Assembly: GCA_007922225.1 (NCBI GenBank) | Contig: ML680045.1 | Location: 55,806 to 119,805 of the forward strand | Length of the DNA: 64,000 nt | DNA from: Emydura subglobosa | Lineage: Eukaryota; Chordata; Testudines; Chelidae | Direction of reading: 5' to 3' | In this document: one piece after another, positions 10,548 to 22,572 of the stretch | How the letters are laid out: each line of letters opens with the position of its first letter | Position numbering within the stretch: the stretch's first letter is position 1 | The notes under the pieces: model-generated | The model's database searches: none | Told to the model about the DNA's origin: nothing | The model's input: only the letters and a program-made list of their open reading frames with translations | Translations under genes and position numbers: made by a program

Positions 10548-12003
10548 AACAACGAGAGTCCTGTAGCACTTTAGAGACTAACAAATTTCTGCAGGCATAA
10601 GCTTTCATGGGCTGCAACCCACTTCATCAGATTCATGAAATAGAAATCAGATAGGGGGTATATATATATATATATACATCCAAGGGTAAGAAACAACAAT
10701 GGGGAGGGTAGGTGTTAGCAAAGTCCATTCAGTTAGAGTAGATGAGGCCTATTCACAACTGTTGATTAGAAGGTGAGAATGTGTGAACAGTGACAATTAC
10801 TTCTTGTAATGAGAGAACCATTCCAAGTCCCTATTCAAACCCAATTTGATTGTGTCAAGTTTGCAGATGAGTTCCAGCTCCGCAGTTTCTCACTGAAGTC
10901 TGTTCTTGAAGTTTTTTTGTAGAAATATGGCAACTTTCACGTCAGCTACAGAGTGTCCTGGGAGATTGAAGTGCTCTCCTACTGGTTTATGGAGGTTACC
11001 ATTTTTTATGTCTGATTTGTGTCCATTTATTCTTTTGCATAGTGACAGTCTGGTTTGGCCAATGTACATGGCAGGGGGCATTCCTGGCACATGATGGCAC
11101 ATATTACATTAGTAGATGTGCAGGTGAATGAGCTTCTGATGGTGTGGCTGATGTGGTTAGGACCTGTGATGGTGTCACTAGAGTCAATGTGCGGGCAGAG
11201 TTGGCAACGGGGTTTGTTGCAGGGATAGGTTCCTGGGTTAGTGTTCATGTTGTATGGTATATGGCTGCTGGTGAATATTTGCTTCAGGTTGGGGGGGGCT
11301 GTCTGTAAGCAAGGATAGGGCTGCCTCCCACAGCTTGAGTGAGTGAGGGATCATCTGCCATGATAGGTTGCAGATCCTTAATGATGTGTTTGAGAGATTT
11401 TAGCTGGGGGTTGTAGGTTTTCTTTGTTGGGTCTGTCCTGTAGTAGGTGACTTCTGGGTACCCATCTGGCTTTGTCAATTTGTTTCTTCACCTCTCCCAA
11501 TGAATATTGTAGTTTTAAGAACGTTTTATGGAGATCCTGTAGGTGTTTGTCTCTGTCTGAGGGATTGGAGCAAATCCGGTTGAATCTTAGGGCTTGGCTG
11601 TAGACAATGGATTGTGTAATGTGTCCAGGGTGGAAGCTGGAGGCATGAAGATATGTTTTTCGGTCAGTTGGTTTTGGGTATAGGGTGGTATTAATGTGAC
11701 TATCCTTTATTTGTATTGTAGTGTCCAGGAAGTGGATTTCTTGTGTGGACTGGTCCAGGCAGAGGTTGATGTTCTAGGTCAGCCATAAAAATGTTGGCAT
11801 AATGTGGTGTGATGCGGGTGCCCGTAGCTGTGCCACTGACTTGAAGGTATAAATTGCCTCCAAATCTGAAATAGTTGTGGGTCATGACAAAATCACAAAA
11901 TTCAGCTACCAGATGCAGAGATTTGTTAGTCTTTAAAGTGCAACAGGACTCTGGTTGTTTTTGCTGTATACAGACTAACACAGCTACCACTCTGGAACTT
12001 ATC
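10548..12003 (-). mobile_element. Penelope-like retroelement (GIY-YIG type) with 9-bp target duplication
   Basis: Read on the minus strand, the element encodes the end of a Penelope-type reverse transcriptase (near 11920-11700: LYLQVSGTATGTRITPHYAN block). A linker follows (11478-11284), then a cysteine motif C-N-K-P-R-C-Q-L-C-P-H (about 11215), then a GIY-YIG endonuclease (MYIGQTRLSLCKRINGHKSD, about 11080-11010). A frameshift near 11075-11100 separates the last two, so it is inactive. The element is flanked by identical 9-bp copies of ataatcaaa at 10539-10547 and 12004-12012. Its upstream end (11921-12003) is a piece resembling the opposite terminus joined to the 5'-truncated body, as in the pseudo-LTR arrangement of Penelope elements. 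A TA dinucleotide run lies at about 10657-10674. Confidence 0.85.
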
Positions 12004-12012
12004 ATAATCAAA

Positions 12013-14608
12013 GCAGCTCTTTAATGTAGGGCTCACACTTTTCCAAATCTGCTTTCTTGTAAATACTAAATCGTGATGTAGCTTTAATAACGCAAACATG
12101 TCTGTAATGAAAGAACGTAGCCTGATCATGTCAATGCTTTCTTTCTTGCAGTTTCCGCACAATTGCATTCAAGTCTGAAATGTTATCTGTTGTCAGTTAG
12201 GGCGTGCATGCCGCAGTGAGTTCCCCTCTAGACACCGTTTCAGCTCCTGCAACTAGCTGAATCAACAGATCTCGTTACGCATGACCCATACATTATCACA
12301 GACTCGAATAAATGTTGAATGCACTCGGCGAGGTCTATTGCAAGCGAAGCACAGTGCTAGCACCCCATAGGAGCTACAGGTACACTAGGACATGGATGCT
12401 GCTCACAATGGACTGGCTCAGTTAACGGTGGGACTTTCCGTTATCCCTTTGGCTGGACAAATATGCTCCTGCTAGGATCCCCTTCTTCTACCGTGACACA
12501 AAAACGTTACACCACACCTCTTCGAGGTCACTGATCTTGGCTATCGTACCTTGCCTCCAAATCAAGCAGAACATCTTCATCCATCCTCCTGTCTCTTTTA
12601 CCTTAAGGTTGAGGTGTCTCTGTACTGTCTCTCATGACTGTGTTCATGCACTGCTGCATCTTGGGAGAGCTTGTACCGCCTCCCTGTACTGTACTGTTGT
12701 TTGGGGAGCATGGGTACAGGCTCCTAGGATTGTGTTTCTGCAATTGTCAGATAACAGGGGAGATAGAACTACTGTTGCTTTTAACAATACTGTTTCCTGT
12801 CCCTGCTCCTTAGGAATGCCAGCGCATTCACAGTGCTGTGTGTCTGCCAAGTTCCTGCATCAGTCCGTGAACTTGTAAGCAGGCAAGCAGCTGCTGTTTC
12901 CTAAAGCCTGACTTTGGTTCAGGCCTCAGCTCTTGAATCTAGGCCTGTTATACTAGGCCTCAGGCTCTCACTTTGTACTACATTATCCATCCTCAGCTCT
13001 AAGCCAATGTGAAGCAGCAGTAGCTGTATCTTCGGGAGAAGCTTACGCACTGATAGAGTCGTATCCACACCGAAACTTCTGCCGGTGTAACTTATGTCAC
13101 TCAGGAGTGTGTTTTCTTCACATCCCGGAGCTACAGAAGTTATACCGAGCTGTGTGTATACGCCCCTAGTCCCTTTGTTAACCCCTCGTTGCTCACTCGT
13201 GGCATCGAGGTGGAACGAGCAAGTAATAAAGTGTTCCATCTCCCCAATCTGCCCCAGGGACCCCCTGTTCTTTGTCTCTAACAATTGTGCTGTTGCATTT
13301 ACTAGCCTCAAAACATGTCTGCAGAGATAACTAATAATTGGTATGAAGAACTTATTACTCATTCCTTGAATTGCTAATATTAAATCAATATCGACTCCTC
13401 TTGTACACAATTTCATTTGGGAATTTTCTTAGCTTACTAAATTCAATCAGCCTCAGTGCAGGGCAACCCTGCTTCAGCAGATGCTAGGAGGTACACCAGT
13501 GGTCATCATCTGTTTTGGGGTCACTGGGAATTAGGAGGAGTGTCCTACACACCAGTTCAAGCCCTTGGCTAACCCCTGTCTCCATTTATCTTCCTGCAGC
13601 TCTGATGCGGCACACCTCCTCGGGCCCAGAGGGTCAAATTGGGAAGAATGTGGGCTGCAGAGAGTGTTCTTAGGATGGACTTCTCAGAGTCTAGTGGGTC
13701 TCAACTGGGTCACAAGGAAGTGCAGGTCACAAAGAAGTGACAGGAGGTCATGATGACCAGAAAGCCCTTTCTGACAGTCAGTGGAAATGAGCCAGAAAGC
13801 TCTGGCCTCTTCTCTGGTGTCTCCCACTTCATATTCCCTTTGCTGGGTGTAGACCCACCTCCTCAGGAAATGGTGGTGGTCTCTGCCTCAGGTGAGTTTG
13901 GGTTGCTGGGTCTTAATTCCAGACTCCAACGGTTAGGCTTGAGAGAAACCGCTGCTCTGGTTGTTGCTAGAGGGAGTCTCTTCCTTCCACTGACTGACTT
14001 CAGGGAAGAAGGAATAAGTGGAAAGTCTCAAAAGCATCTACATCATTAGGCATCCATCAAGAAATGCCTGTCTTCCTTTCAAAGGAGAGGTACTAAGATA
14101 CAATATGTGGCATTCACAAAGTGAACAGAATTTGAGCTCCATTTCTTCTCTTTAGCTGGTTGATGGTTTCCACCCAGTCAAGTCTGTGCATTTCTCTGGT
14201 ACCTGCTTCTTCATTGTAATATCCAGGTCCCTATTTCAGCACTTAATGCCTGTAGGCCCTTCAAGAAGGCTGTCTTTGTAGTTAAGGCACTGGAGTAACA
14301 CATGATCGTTATAACCAATCTAACTTTCATATTTTTCCTACTGTAAGTGCAGGGTAAATTCATGTAACTTGATTTATCAGGTTAAGTTGTAGCTAGGCTA
14401 AAAATCAAGCTAAAGTTTTGGTTTACCTAGGGTGCCTTAGCACAAACTATACTCAATCTCATTTTGAAGTCAGTCCAAAATCCCAGGGTTGGGTCTCCAC
14501 GAGTTGATTTTCAAATGCAATGCTACTCAAAACACAAAGCTCATATCGCTTTAAGTAGAAATAAACCAAGTGTGGATATCAATGTAATGATCATCAGCTG
14601 CTGTAAAC
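12013..14608. other. Gene-free stretch with unclassified repeat-like segments
   Basis: No supported gene. On the minus strand about 12170-12013 reads like a coding remnant (segments such as KKESIDMIRLRSFITDMFAL), but I cannot assign it. The 13040-13170 segment, with 'ggtgtaacttatgtcactcaggag', looks like a Harbinger-type MITE piece. The rest shows no recognisable structure. Confidence 0.35.
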
Positions 14609-14611
14609 TAA

Positions 14612-14884
14612 GGATATATCTACACTGCCAGTTCTGCAGCAGGATTGATTGAGCGGGTCGTGTAGACCCACTCAATCGATCCCAGATGGCCTCTTCAGTT
14701 GATGCTGGAAATCCACCAGCCAGAAAGGAGTGAGACTGAGTTGATGGGAGGGCATTTCCCATCTACACAGCACCATGAAAACACTGTGGTACGTCAACAT
14801 AAGTACGTGAATGGGAGATATTCAAGATACATTATGTAGCTTGCGTATCTCCAGTTGACCGTCGGCAGCAGTGTAGCCCTGGCC
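14612..14884. mobile_element. Harbinger-type MITE with TAA target duplication
   Basis: The ends are ggatatatctacactgcc (left) and ggcagcagtgtagccctggcc (right). These are imperfect inverted repeats sharing ctacactgc, flanked by TAA at 14609-14611 and 14885-14887. The right terminus in reverse complement begins ggccagggctacact, matching the left end of the element at 4623. The length is 273 bp with no coding capacity. Confidence 0.7.
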
Positions 14885-15110
14885 TAAGATGGTTCCATTG
14901 AAACCAACTGAGCTATGCATATTTATGTCACTTAAGATTTCAGCTATATAAACTGTGTTTGGGATAGTGCTTTTATCTAGACTAAATTGATTGCCAGTTG
15001 TGTACCAGTGTCAACCAGTTGCATGAGCTCAAAATAACCAAGTAATGCATTCCCCACAACTCTTTGATTGATATTATAATTGTATTAAAAATTATAAACC
15101 CTAGAAATGG

Positions 15111-15998
15111 TTACATTACATGAGAAAATTGAATTTTCCCTAATACTCTTGCCAGAGCTGTTTTCACATCTTTATTTTTCAAGCTGTAGATGATGCGGTT
15201 CAACATAGGGGTGAAGATGCTGTACTGGATGGAGAAGAGTTCATCTAGAACCAGCATATTGACTGAGCTGGGTTTCATGTACTGGAAAAGAGCTGTCACA
15301 TACAATAAACCCACCACAATGAAGTGGGAGCTGCAGATGGAGAAGGCTTTATGCCTTCCCTCCGTAGAGCGTATTCGGAGGATAGAGGAGATGATGTGAA
15401 TGTAAGAGACCAGGGTGAGGAGAAAGGAGCTGAAACCAAATATCACAGCAGAAGAAAGAAGAGCTATTTTATTGGTGAAGATTGCAGTGCAAGACAGTTT
15501 TAATAGAGGAGGCAGCTCACAGCTGAAATGGCGGATTTCACTGGGCTCACAGAAGTTCAACTTTAACACAGGGAGGTGTTTATCAGTGATTACAAGACTC
15601 CCATTATCCAGGAACCACTCATCAATTGTCTGCTCACTCGTTGCTCATGGTCCCCGCATAATGCAATGGGTGACATATGGCTGCGTATCGGTCATAAGCC
15701 ATTGCTGAGAGTACAAACACTTCAGTACCAGCTGAGAGGAGGATGAAGAACATCTGGGCAATTCAGCCACTGACAGAAATGGTTTTGTGCTTTGCTAAGA
15801 AATTCACCAGCATCTTAGGGACAATGGCTGAGGAATAGCAGATATCGACAAAGGACAACTTGCATTCACTGAAATAAGTTTTGGCTTGAGGAATTAGGGA
15901 AGCTGTCAAGATCGGAACCTATCAGCGCTTGATCACAGCGGTGGATAAGGAGTTATTCTCACAGGCCTGGCCTGAACTGTCTCAAATGAAGATGACAG
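15111..15998 (-). pseudogene. Olfactory receptor pseudogene truncated by a CR1 insertion
   Basis: Read on the minus strand from about 15998, it begins inside TM1 (E-N-N-S-L-S-T-A-V-I-K) and continues through [37 protein letters not shown] and HPLHY. It then loses frame around 15650-15570, and resumes from 15569 with LKLNFCEPSEIRHFSCELPP to the stop at 15111. Breaks seen are a TGA replacing the TM3 cysteine codon (about 15761), frameshifts and stops in the TM4 region, and loss of everything N-terminal to TM1 where a CR1 starts at about 15998. Motif decay also shows: KAFSTCSSH is KAFSICSSH and NPxIY is NRIIY. It is a class II receptor of the family 5/8 style; a finer call is not supported. Confidence 0.85.
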
Positions 15999-17104
15999 GA
16001 CATAAAAAGTATGGGTTGGATAAATGGAATATAAGGTGGATAGAAAGCTGGCTAGATCATTGGGTTCAATGGGTAGTGATCAACGGCTTGATATCTAGTT
16101 GGCAGCTGGAAATAAGCGGAGAGTCCCAGGGATTGGTGCTGCGGCCGGTTTTGTTCAACACCTTCATTAATGATCTGAGGGATGGGATGGATTGCACCAT
16201 CAGCAAGTTTGCAGATGACATTAAGCTCAGGGTAGTGCTAGATACGATGGAGGGTAGGGATTGGATACAGAGTGACCTAGACAAATTAGAGGATTGGACC
16301 AAAATAAATCTGATCAGGTACAACAAGCACAAGTGTAGAGTCCTGCACTGAGGATGGAAGAATCCCATGACCTGCTACAGACTGGGGACTGACTGGCTAG
16401 GCAGAAGTTCTGCAGAAAAAGACCTGGGAGTAACAGGGGACAAGAAGCTGGATATGAGTCAGCAGTGTGCCCTGGTTGCCAAGAAGGCTAACGGCATATT
16501 GGGCTGCATTAGTAGCAGCATTGCCAGCAGATCGCAGGAAGTGATTATTCCCCTCTATTCGACACTGGTGAGGCCCCATTTGGAGAATTGTGTCCAGTTT
16601 TGGGCCCCCCACTTCAGAAAGAATGTGGACAAATTGAAAAGTGTCCAGTGGAGGGCAACAAAAATGATGAGGGGGCTGGAGCACATGCCATATGAGAAGA
16701 GGCTGAGGGAACTGGACTTATTTAGTCTTCAGAAGAGAAGATTGAGAGGGATTTGATAGCAGCCTTTAACTACATGAAGGGGGGTTCCTGGGAGGTTGGA
16801 ACTAGGTTGTTCTCAGTAGTGGTAGATGACAGAACAAGGATCAATGGTCTCAAGTTGCAGTGGTGGAGGTCTAGGATGGATATTAGGAAAAAACATTTTC
16901 CCTAGGAGGGTGGTGAAGCACTGGAATGGGTTACCTAGGGAGGTGTTGGAATCTCCAACCTTAGAGGTTTTTAAGGCCCAGCTTGACAAAGCCCTGGCTG
17001 GGATAATTTAGTTGGGCTCGGTCCTGCTTTGAGCAGGGGGTTGGACTAGATACCTCCTGTGGTCCCTTCCAACCCTCATCTTCTAGGATTCTATTATATG
17101 ATTG
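15998..17104 (+). mobile_element. CR1 LINE, 5'-truncated, older copy
   Basis: It begins inside RT (KYGLDKWNIRWIESWL), passes a degraded motif B (ESQGLVLRPVLFN) and a modified catalytic box FADDIKL, then the [16 protein letters not shown] block. It ends with the CR1 3' tail ('cttccaaccctcatcttct' then 'attctattatatgatt'). Stops at about 16351 and 16756 break the frame. Its 5' junction sits inside the OR pseudogene, so it inserted after or during that gene's decay. Confidence 0.9.
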
Positions 17105-18954
17105 TTCTCGGCCTAGTCAAACCTGGGAGTTGCACTTATGCCCTTTGATCCCTGAAACACACGTTTGAACAAAGGGATGGGGCTACACTGTGGTACCAAA
17201 AGAGCAAGGTGGAAAAGTAATTGATTAAATGTCAGTTCAGATGACATACACAGCACCTTGTACCTGCAGACAGGCTGGGTATAAACAGATGGCTTTAGGG
17301 GTATAACTCTGACAGCACAGCTTCTGCAGAAGGTGAATATAACAGCGCTACAACGAGATGTCTGCCTAGAGACTGGTATCGTATTGAACCTTTCTCCTGT
17401 ACTATGTTATTATTAGTTCATCACGATCAAACTGACTTGTTGCTTATCTGCTCTCTTGATTCTATTTCATGCCACACCAAAGAGTGGTCAAGCAACTGAC
17501 CACACAATTTGTGAGAAGGCCCCGGCAGAGGTGGAGGGAGAGGACAGGACAGCAGGTGTCTGTGGGTCGGGATTGAAGCGCAGCGGCAGAGCTGTGTGTG
17601 TTCTGAGTGTTAGCCCAGACATAGGACAGAAGCTGGGTTATAAGCCAGGATTAATGGGCGTTGACAGAACTTTAGGGGGCCTGGAGGAGCCCAGGACTGG
17701 GATAGCAGGAGGCTGTGGGTTGGCAGAGCTGTGGGGCGGGCTGTGACCGCCAGGGCACTATACAGTCAGGACTGAGGTGCACCTGTGTGTGCGTGTGAGC
17801 CCAGACATTAATAGCATTAGGTGGAGATGGGCTGTGGGTTAGGGCTGAGGGCAGAGCTGGGGATCGCTGGCGGGACAGCAAAGCCTGTCACAATCCAGGT
17901 GCGTTGGCTGATTTCTATCACTGAGGCCTACAATCCTGGAATTGCCTTTCACTCGCTGTGTTTGGGCCGTACTGCCTTGGCCAACCGAGTGGTACTCTCT
18001 GGTTTGTTTACATGTCAGTTTCACAGCATTCCCTCCTTCCCCCTTGCATTCCCTCACTTGGGGGGACTGGTGGAATTTGTGAATGAAGGATCACCTTTCA
18101 CAGGGGCTGGCACAACTGGCATGACCTCTTTCCTTTTACACATCAGGGGCTGCTTGACATAGAAACAAACTCTCCCTTTCCTTTCTCTAACTTTAATCCA
18201 TGCCTCTGACTTTCTTTTCTAATCAGCCCCGATGGGACTCCCGCTGCGACCTGCCTTTCTCGAGAATGTTTCCATTCTAATGGCCCGCCGTGGGACCCAT
18301 TAAAATGATGAGTAACTTTGTTTCTGCTACTGACCTTTAGTTTCTTGAGAGGTTTGACAAATCTCCAGGTATTACCCAGGTCGCAGTTGAGTGTAACATT
18401 TCTCAGAGTACAGATTAAGGCACATGAAGTTATAACAACCTGTGTGTCCTTCTGTAAATCTCTACAGAGTCAAGGGTGCGTCTTGGCTAATTGGAGAAAT
18501 TACTTTTTAGTAGATACATTGCTAACGAGGTTTGTTTTAATGAGCACATAATGAAACAAGGATTTTTTATGTAAGGATTATTTTCATCCTAAACAAGATA
18601 AAATGAAATTAACACGTTTCAAATTAAATTGATCAGGGTTCCTTCATGTTACTGATCTGTGATCAGACCTATAGAAACAACTGTATACTTAAAGTCAAGC
18701 GTCTCATGCACTATGGACAGACTTCACTGCCACTTCTTTGATCAGCCCCCAGGGAGCAAGATACTTCCAGCCTCTTCTCAGCTCCAATTCCCACCTGCTT
18801 TGACTGTGAAATTAGCTGCAAATGGAGTGAGAAGGAATATATGTCAGTTACCTAAAAGCATGATCTATTTTAAAATGAAATTTAATCTCTATAAGACTGT
18901 GAAATGGGAAATTTAATCTCCATGACTGTGAAATGTCAGCAGCCCCTGCCTACA
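17105..18954. other. Gene-free stretch with imperfect GC-rich repeats
   Basis: No supported gene. 17500-17890 has repeated words such as 'ggctgtgggtt', 'gcagagctg' and 'agcccagaca', forming a loose minisatellite-like block. 18180-18950 is AT-rich and unremarkable, with a short direct repeat of 'tttaatctc' and 'gactgtgaaat' at 18880-18936. Confidence 0.35.
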
Positions 18955-20158
18955 TATGAACATAAGAACGGCCATACTGGGTCAGACCAATGGTCCATCT
19001 AGCCCAGCATCCTGTCTTCCTACAGTGGCCGGTGTCAGATGGACCAGAGGGAATGAACAGAGCAGAGGAATTATTGAGTAATTATTGTTGTTGAGTCAAA
19101 GCTTCTGGCAGTCAGAGACTTAGGGACACCCAGAGCATGGGGTTGCATCCCTGACCATCTTAGCGAATAGCCATTGATAGCCCTGTCCTCCTTGAACATA
19201 TGTAATTATTTTTTGAAACCAGTTATACTTTTGGCCTTCACGACATCCCCTGACAACGCGTCCACAGGTTGGCTGTGCACTGTGTGAAGCAGCACTTCCT
19301 TTTGTTCATTTTAAACCTGCTGCCTATCCATCGGATTGGGCAACCCCTGGTTGTTGTGTTATGTGATGGGGAAAATGGTACTTCCTGATTCACTTTCTCC
19401 TCACCATTCATGATTTTATAGACCTCTATAATATCCCCCCAGTTGTCTCTTTTCCAAGCTGAAAAGTCCCAGTCTTTTCAATCTCTCCTCATGTGGAAGC
19501 TGCTCCATACCTCTAATCATTTTCATCTTTCTTCTCTGTTCCTTTTCCAATTCTAATGTATCTTTTTTGGAATGGGGAGACCAAAACTGCATGCAGTATT
19601 CAAGGTGTGGGCGTACCATGGATTTACATAGTGGCATTGTAATATTTACTTATTATCTGTCCCTTTCCTAATGGTTGTGTTAGCTTTTTTGACTGCTGTT
19701 GCACATTCAGGGGATGTTGTCAGAGAACTATCCATGATGACCCCAAGATCTTTCTTGAACGGTACATGGCAATTTAGACTCCACCATTTTGTACGTACAG
19801 TTGGGATGATGTTTTCCAATGTGCGTTAATTTACATTTATCAGTACTGAATTTTATCTACCGTTTTGTTACCAAGTCACCCAGTTTTTTGAGATCCCTTT
19901 GTTACTCTTTGCCATCAGCATCGTATTTAATTATCTTCAGTAGTTTTGTATCATCTGCAAACTTTGCCACCTCACTGTTTACCGCTTTTACCAGATCATT
20001 TAGGAATATGTTGAACAGCACTGAACCAAGGACAGATCCCTGAGGAACCTTGCTATTTACCTCCCTCCATTTGAAAATGGACCATTTATTCCTACCCTTA
20101 GTTTCCTGTCTTTTAACCAGTTTCTGATCCTTACCTTCCCTCTTATCCCATAACTCCC
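18955..20158 (-). mobile_element. Old CR1 LINE, 3' part (continues after an LTR insertion)
   Basis: On plus it begins with the 3'UTR block 'aacataagaacggccatact' and runs backward through RT. Minus-strand segments include [20 protein letters not shown] (about 19610-19560) and [20 protein letters not shown] plus the catalytic box FADDTKL (20045-19945). Many small indels mark it as older than the 25, 34, 44 and 58 kb copies, and of another subfamily. The same element resumes at 21293. Confidence 0.9.
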
Positions 20159-21287
20159 TGAAAAGGACCCCTGTTGGGGGCAGGGCCAGTGGTCCTCCCT
20201 CGCCATCAGTCTCTAAAGGAGGCCACAACTCCCAGCCTCTGCACTCTGTAGGGAGTCCTAATAAAGAGGAGATAGTCTCTGGCCCTTATAGGGCGAGCCC
20301 TGGTTCCAGGCCCTAGCCTTTAGGCAGGGCGAGCCAAGCAAACAGGGAAGTAGTCTCTGGCCCTTAGTAGGATGAGCATACAGTTCTGAGCCCCAGGCCT
20401 TAGGCTGGGTGGGCAAAGCAAATGAGACCAGTCTCCAGCCCCCGAGAGGGGCGAGGAATTAGTCCAAGGTCCAGCCTTCAGACAGGGCAGCAGGGAAAAC
20501 AGTCTCTAGCCCCCCGAGGGGTGAGCAAGCAGTTCCAAAGCCTTGGCCCTTAGGCAGGGTGGGGCAGAGAGCGGGGAACAGGTTCTGGCCCTTTGCAGGC
20601 GATCACCCCTAGGTTGGGATAGGAAGCGGGCTGTGGCAGTGACAGGGGTGTCCCATCATTGAGTCAGTGGGGCTCCAGCTGAAACATGCTGACTCAATGC
20701 AAGCATAAGCTCAGCCGGACTGTAATCGGCTGCCCCTGGGATACTTCCTCCCACCCTCTCCCTAAAGTACCTGGTCCCTTGAGTCCCTCCCCGTCTCTGC
20801 GGGGCACTCTGCCCAAGGGAAGTTCCAGAAGCCCTCGGCCTCCTCACTCAACGGCAGGTCCCGGAGCTGTTCGGCGTCGTCTGCGGAGAGCAGATCCTCT
20901 AGGTCACAGGGCCCTGGGGTCTCCACTGGCTTGTAGGGAGTTGGCAGCTTGGGTGGCTCCTCCAGGTCTCAAGGCCCCGGGGTCTCTTCCAGCTCGCCGG
21001 GCTCAGGTAGCTCCTCCACATCCTCAGGGACCCAGGCAGTGGGCAGCTCCGGCAGCCTCTGCTCCAGGTAACGGTTGGGTGCAGGCACAGGTCCAGGCGC
21101 CAAGGGATAGACGTCTTCTCCCTCGGCCACTGGGTCCTGACTGAACAGGCAGACCTGCCTTTTATACTTCTAGCCCTGCCTGCCTGCTTCTGGTCAGGTG
21201 GTAGTGTACTCCTGGGCTCCGCCCCCAGAGGGGGTTTGGCTCTCCCTTGCCATTAATCTCCAAGGGAGGCCACACCTTCCGGCTACA
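20159..21287 (-). mobile_element. Solo LTR (1129 bp) nested in a CR1
   Basis: It starts TG at 20159 and ends CA at 21286-21287, and is flanked by identical 5-bp copies ctccc at 20154-20158 and 21288-21292. On the minus strand it begins TGTAGCCGG and has a good TATA box (TATAAAAGG) near 21172, about 115 bases in. That sets the orientation as minus, with a short U3 and a long R-U5. The interior from about 20240 to 20600 is a degenerate tandem array of roughly 60-75-bp units built on 'ggcccttaggcagggcgag'. No internal retroviral genes remain, so this is a recombined solo LTR. Confidence 0.85.
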
Positions 21288-21292
21288 CTCCC

Positions 21293-21650
21293 TAATTTGC
21301 TCAAGAGTTTTTGCTGAGTGACCTCAAAGGCTTTCTGAAAACCCAACTACACTCTATCCACTGGATTACCCTTGTCCACATGCTTGTTGGCCCCCTCAAA
21401 GAACTCTAATAGATTGGTGAGGTATGATTTCCCTTTACAAAATCCATGTTGACTCTTCCCCCAACAAATCATGTTCATCAATGTGTCTGATAATTCTGTT
21501 CTTTACCAATTTGCCTTGTACTAAACCAATTTCAACCAATTTGTCTTGTACTAAAGTTCGGCTTATTTGCTTGTAATTGCCAGGATCGCCTCTGGAGCCA
21601 TTTTTAAAAAATTGGTGTCATATTAACTATCCCCCACTACAGCAAAGTTT
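21293..21650 (-). mobile_element. Old CR1 LINE, 5' part of the split copy
   Basis: This continues the element at 18955-20158 after the LTR. The plus strand carries the reverse complement of RT motif A and the GFTKGKS-like region (for example 'acaaaatccatgttgactct'). The two CR1 halves join cleanly when the LTR and one copy of its 5-bp target duplication are removed. Confidence 0.85.
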
Positions 21651-21654
21651 TATG

Positions 21655-21775
21655 TAGCTCAAAAGCTTCTCTTTTACACCAACAGTTGGTCTAATAAAAT
21701 ATATTACCGCACCCTTCTTCTTTTTCTACTATCCTGGAACCAATACGACTACAATGACACTGCAAACCTGCCCAT
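21655..21775 (+). repeat. Penelope-tail-like repeat fragment
   Basis: 'caccaacagttggtctaata' followed by 'aaaatatattaccgcac' matches the terminal repeat seen at 21936-22269 and in the hairpin at 55688-55760. It is a short orphan terminus. Confidence 0.55.
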
Positions 21776-21807
21776 TGAAGTCCACTTTCTATAGAGATGG
21801 GCCCATT

Positions 21808-22465
21808 ACCAATAGATGGATAGATAGATAGGGTATATAGATCAGGTTGATGTAACAATTAAACAAGTGGGCAAAAGATGATTAAACAGATGAATGATGA
21901 ATGGATGATAAGGCAGACTGACAGAAGTGTAGATGTTTGCAGTGTTGTTGCCGCCATGTTGGTCCCAGGATATTAGAGAGAAGATGGGTTAGGTGATATA
22001 TTTTATTACACCAACATATGTTGGTGAAAAAGTCAATCTTTCACACTTGCACAAAGCGTTTCTTCAGCTCTGGGAAACTAACTCAGTGTCACTGCTAGAT
22101 ACAAAATGTGAACAGATTGTTTAGTGTAAGTAGTTAATACACGGTCCCTTGAAATATGGGTGAGTTTCCCAGACCTGAAGAAGAGCTCTATGTATGCGCG
22201 AAAGCTCGTGTCTCTCACCAACAGAAGTTGGTCCCATGAAAAATATTACCTCACCCACCTTGTCTCTCTAGAAGTGTTGATGGGCAGTCAGACAGATGGA
22301 TAGATGATTGGGTGGACAAGAATCAGCAGGAGGAAAGATGGACAGGCACCTTGCTGGACAGATAGAGAGCAAGATGGACAACTAAGTGGATTGGCAGATG
22401 ATTCTCCAGACAAATAATTAGGTGGATAGTTAGATGGACAGATAGATAATTAGATAGAGAGACCA
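21808..22465. repeat. Degenerate GATA/GGAT satellite, interrupted by a retroelement tail
   Basis: Gatagat, ggatag and gatgaatgg words dominate 21808-21922 and again 22283-22465. The two blocks are evidently one simple-sequence array split by the insertion at 21936-22269. Confidence 0.75.
21936..22269. mobile_element. Penelope-type inverted termini with 13-bp target duplication
   Basis: The left part carries 'ggtgatatattttattacac' and 'caacatatgttggtg'. The right part carries the reverse complement form 'caacagaagttggtcccatg' plus 'aaaaatattacctcaccca'. The same terminal sequence is therefore present in both orientations around a unique centre. It is flanked by agaagtgtagatg (21923-21935) and agaagtgttgatg (22270-22282), a 13-bp duplication with one mismatch. 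Confidence 0.7.
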
Positions 22466-22572
22466 GAGGGGATACACACACATGCACCCATCAGGCAGTG
22501 TGTTTCAAATATATTCACTTCCCCGCCCCCACCCTCTGCTGCCCCAGTGCCCATTATATAGTATAGCCACCC

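Noticed and set aside
20656..21144. 152-codon plus-strand frame and others at 20.7-21.1 kb
   Set aside because: They lie wholly inside the solo LTR; the composition is Pro/Arg/Ser-rich and no gene domain is present.
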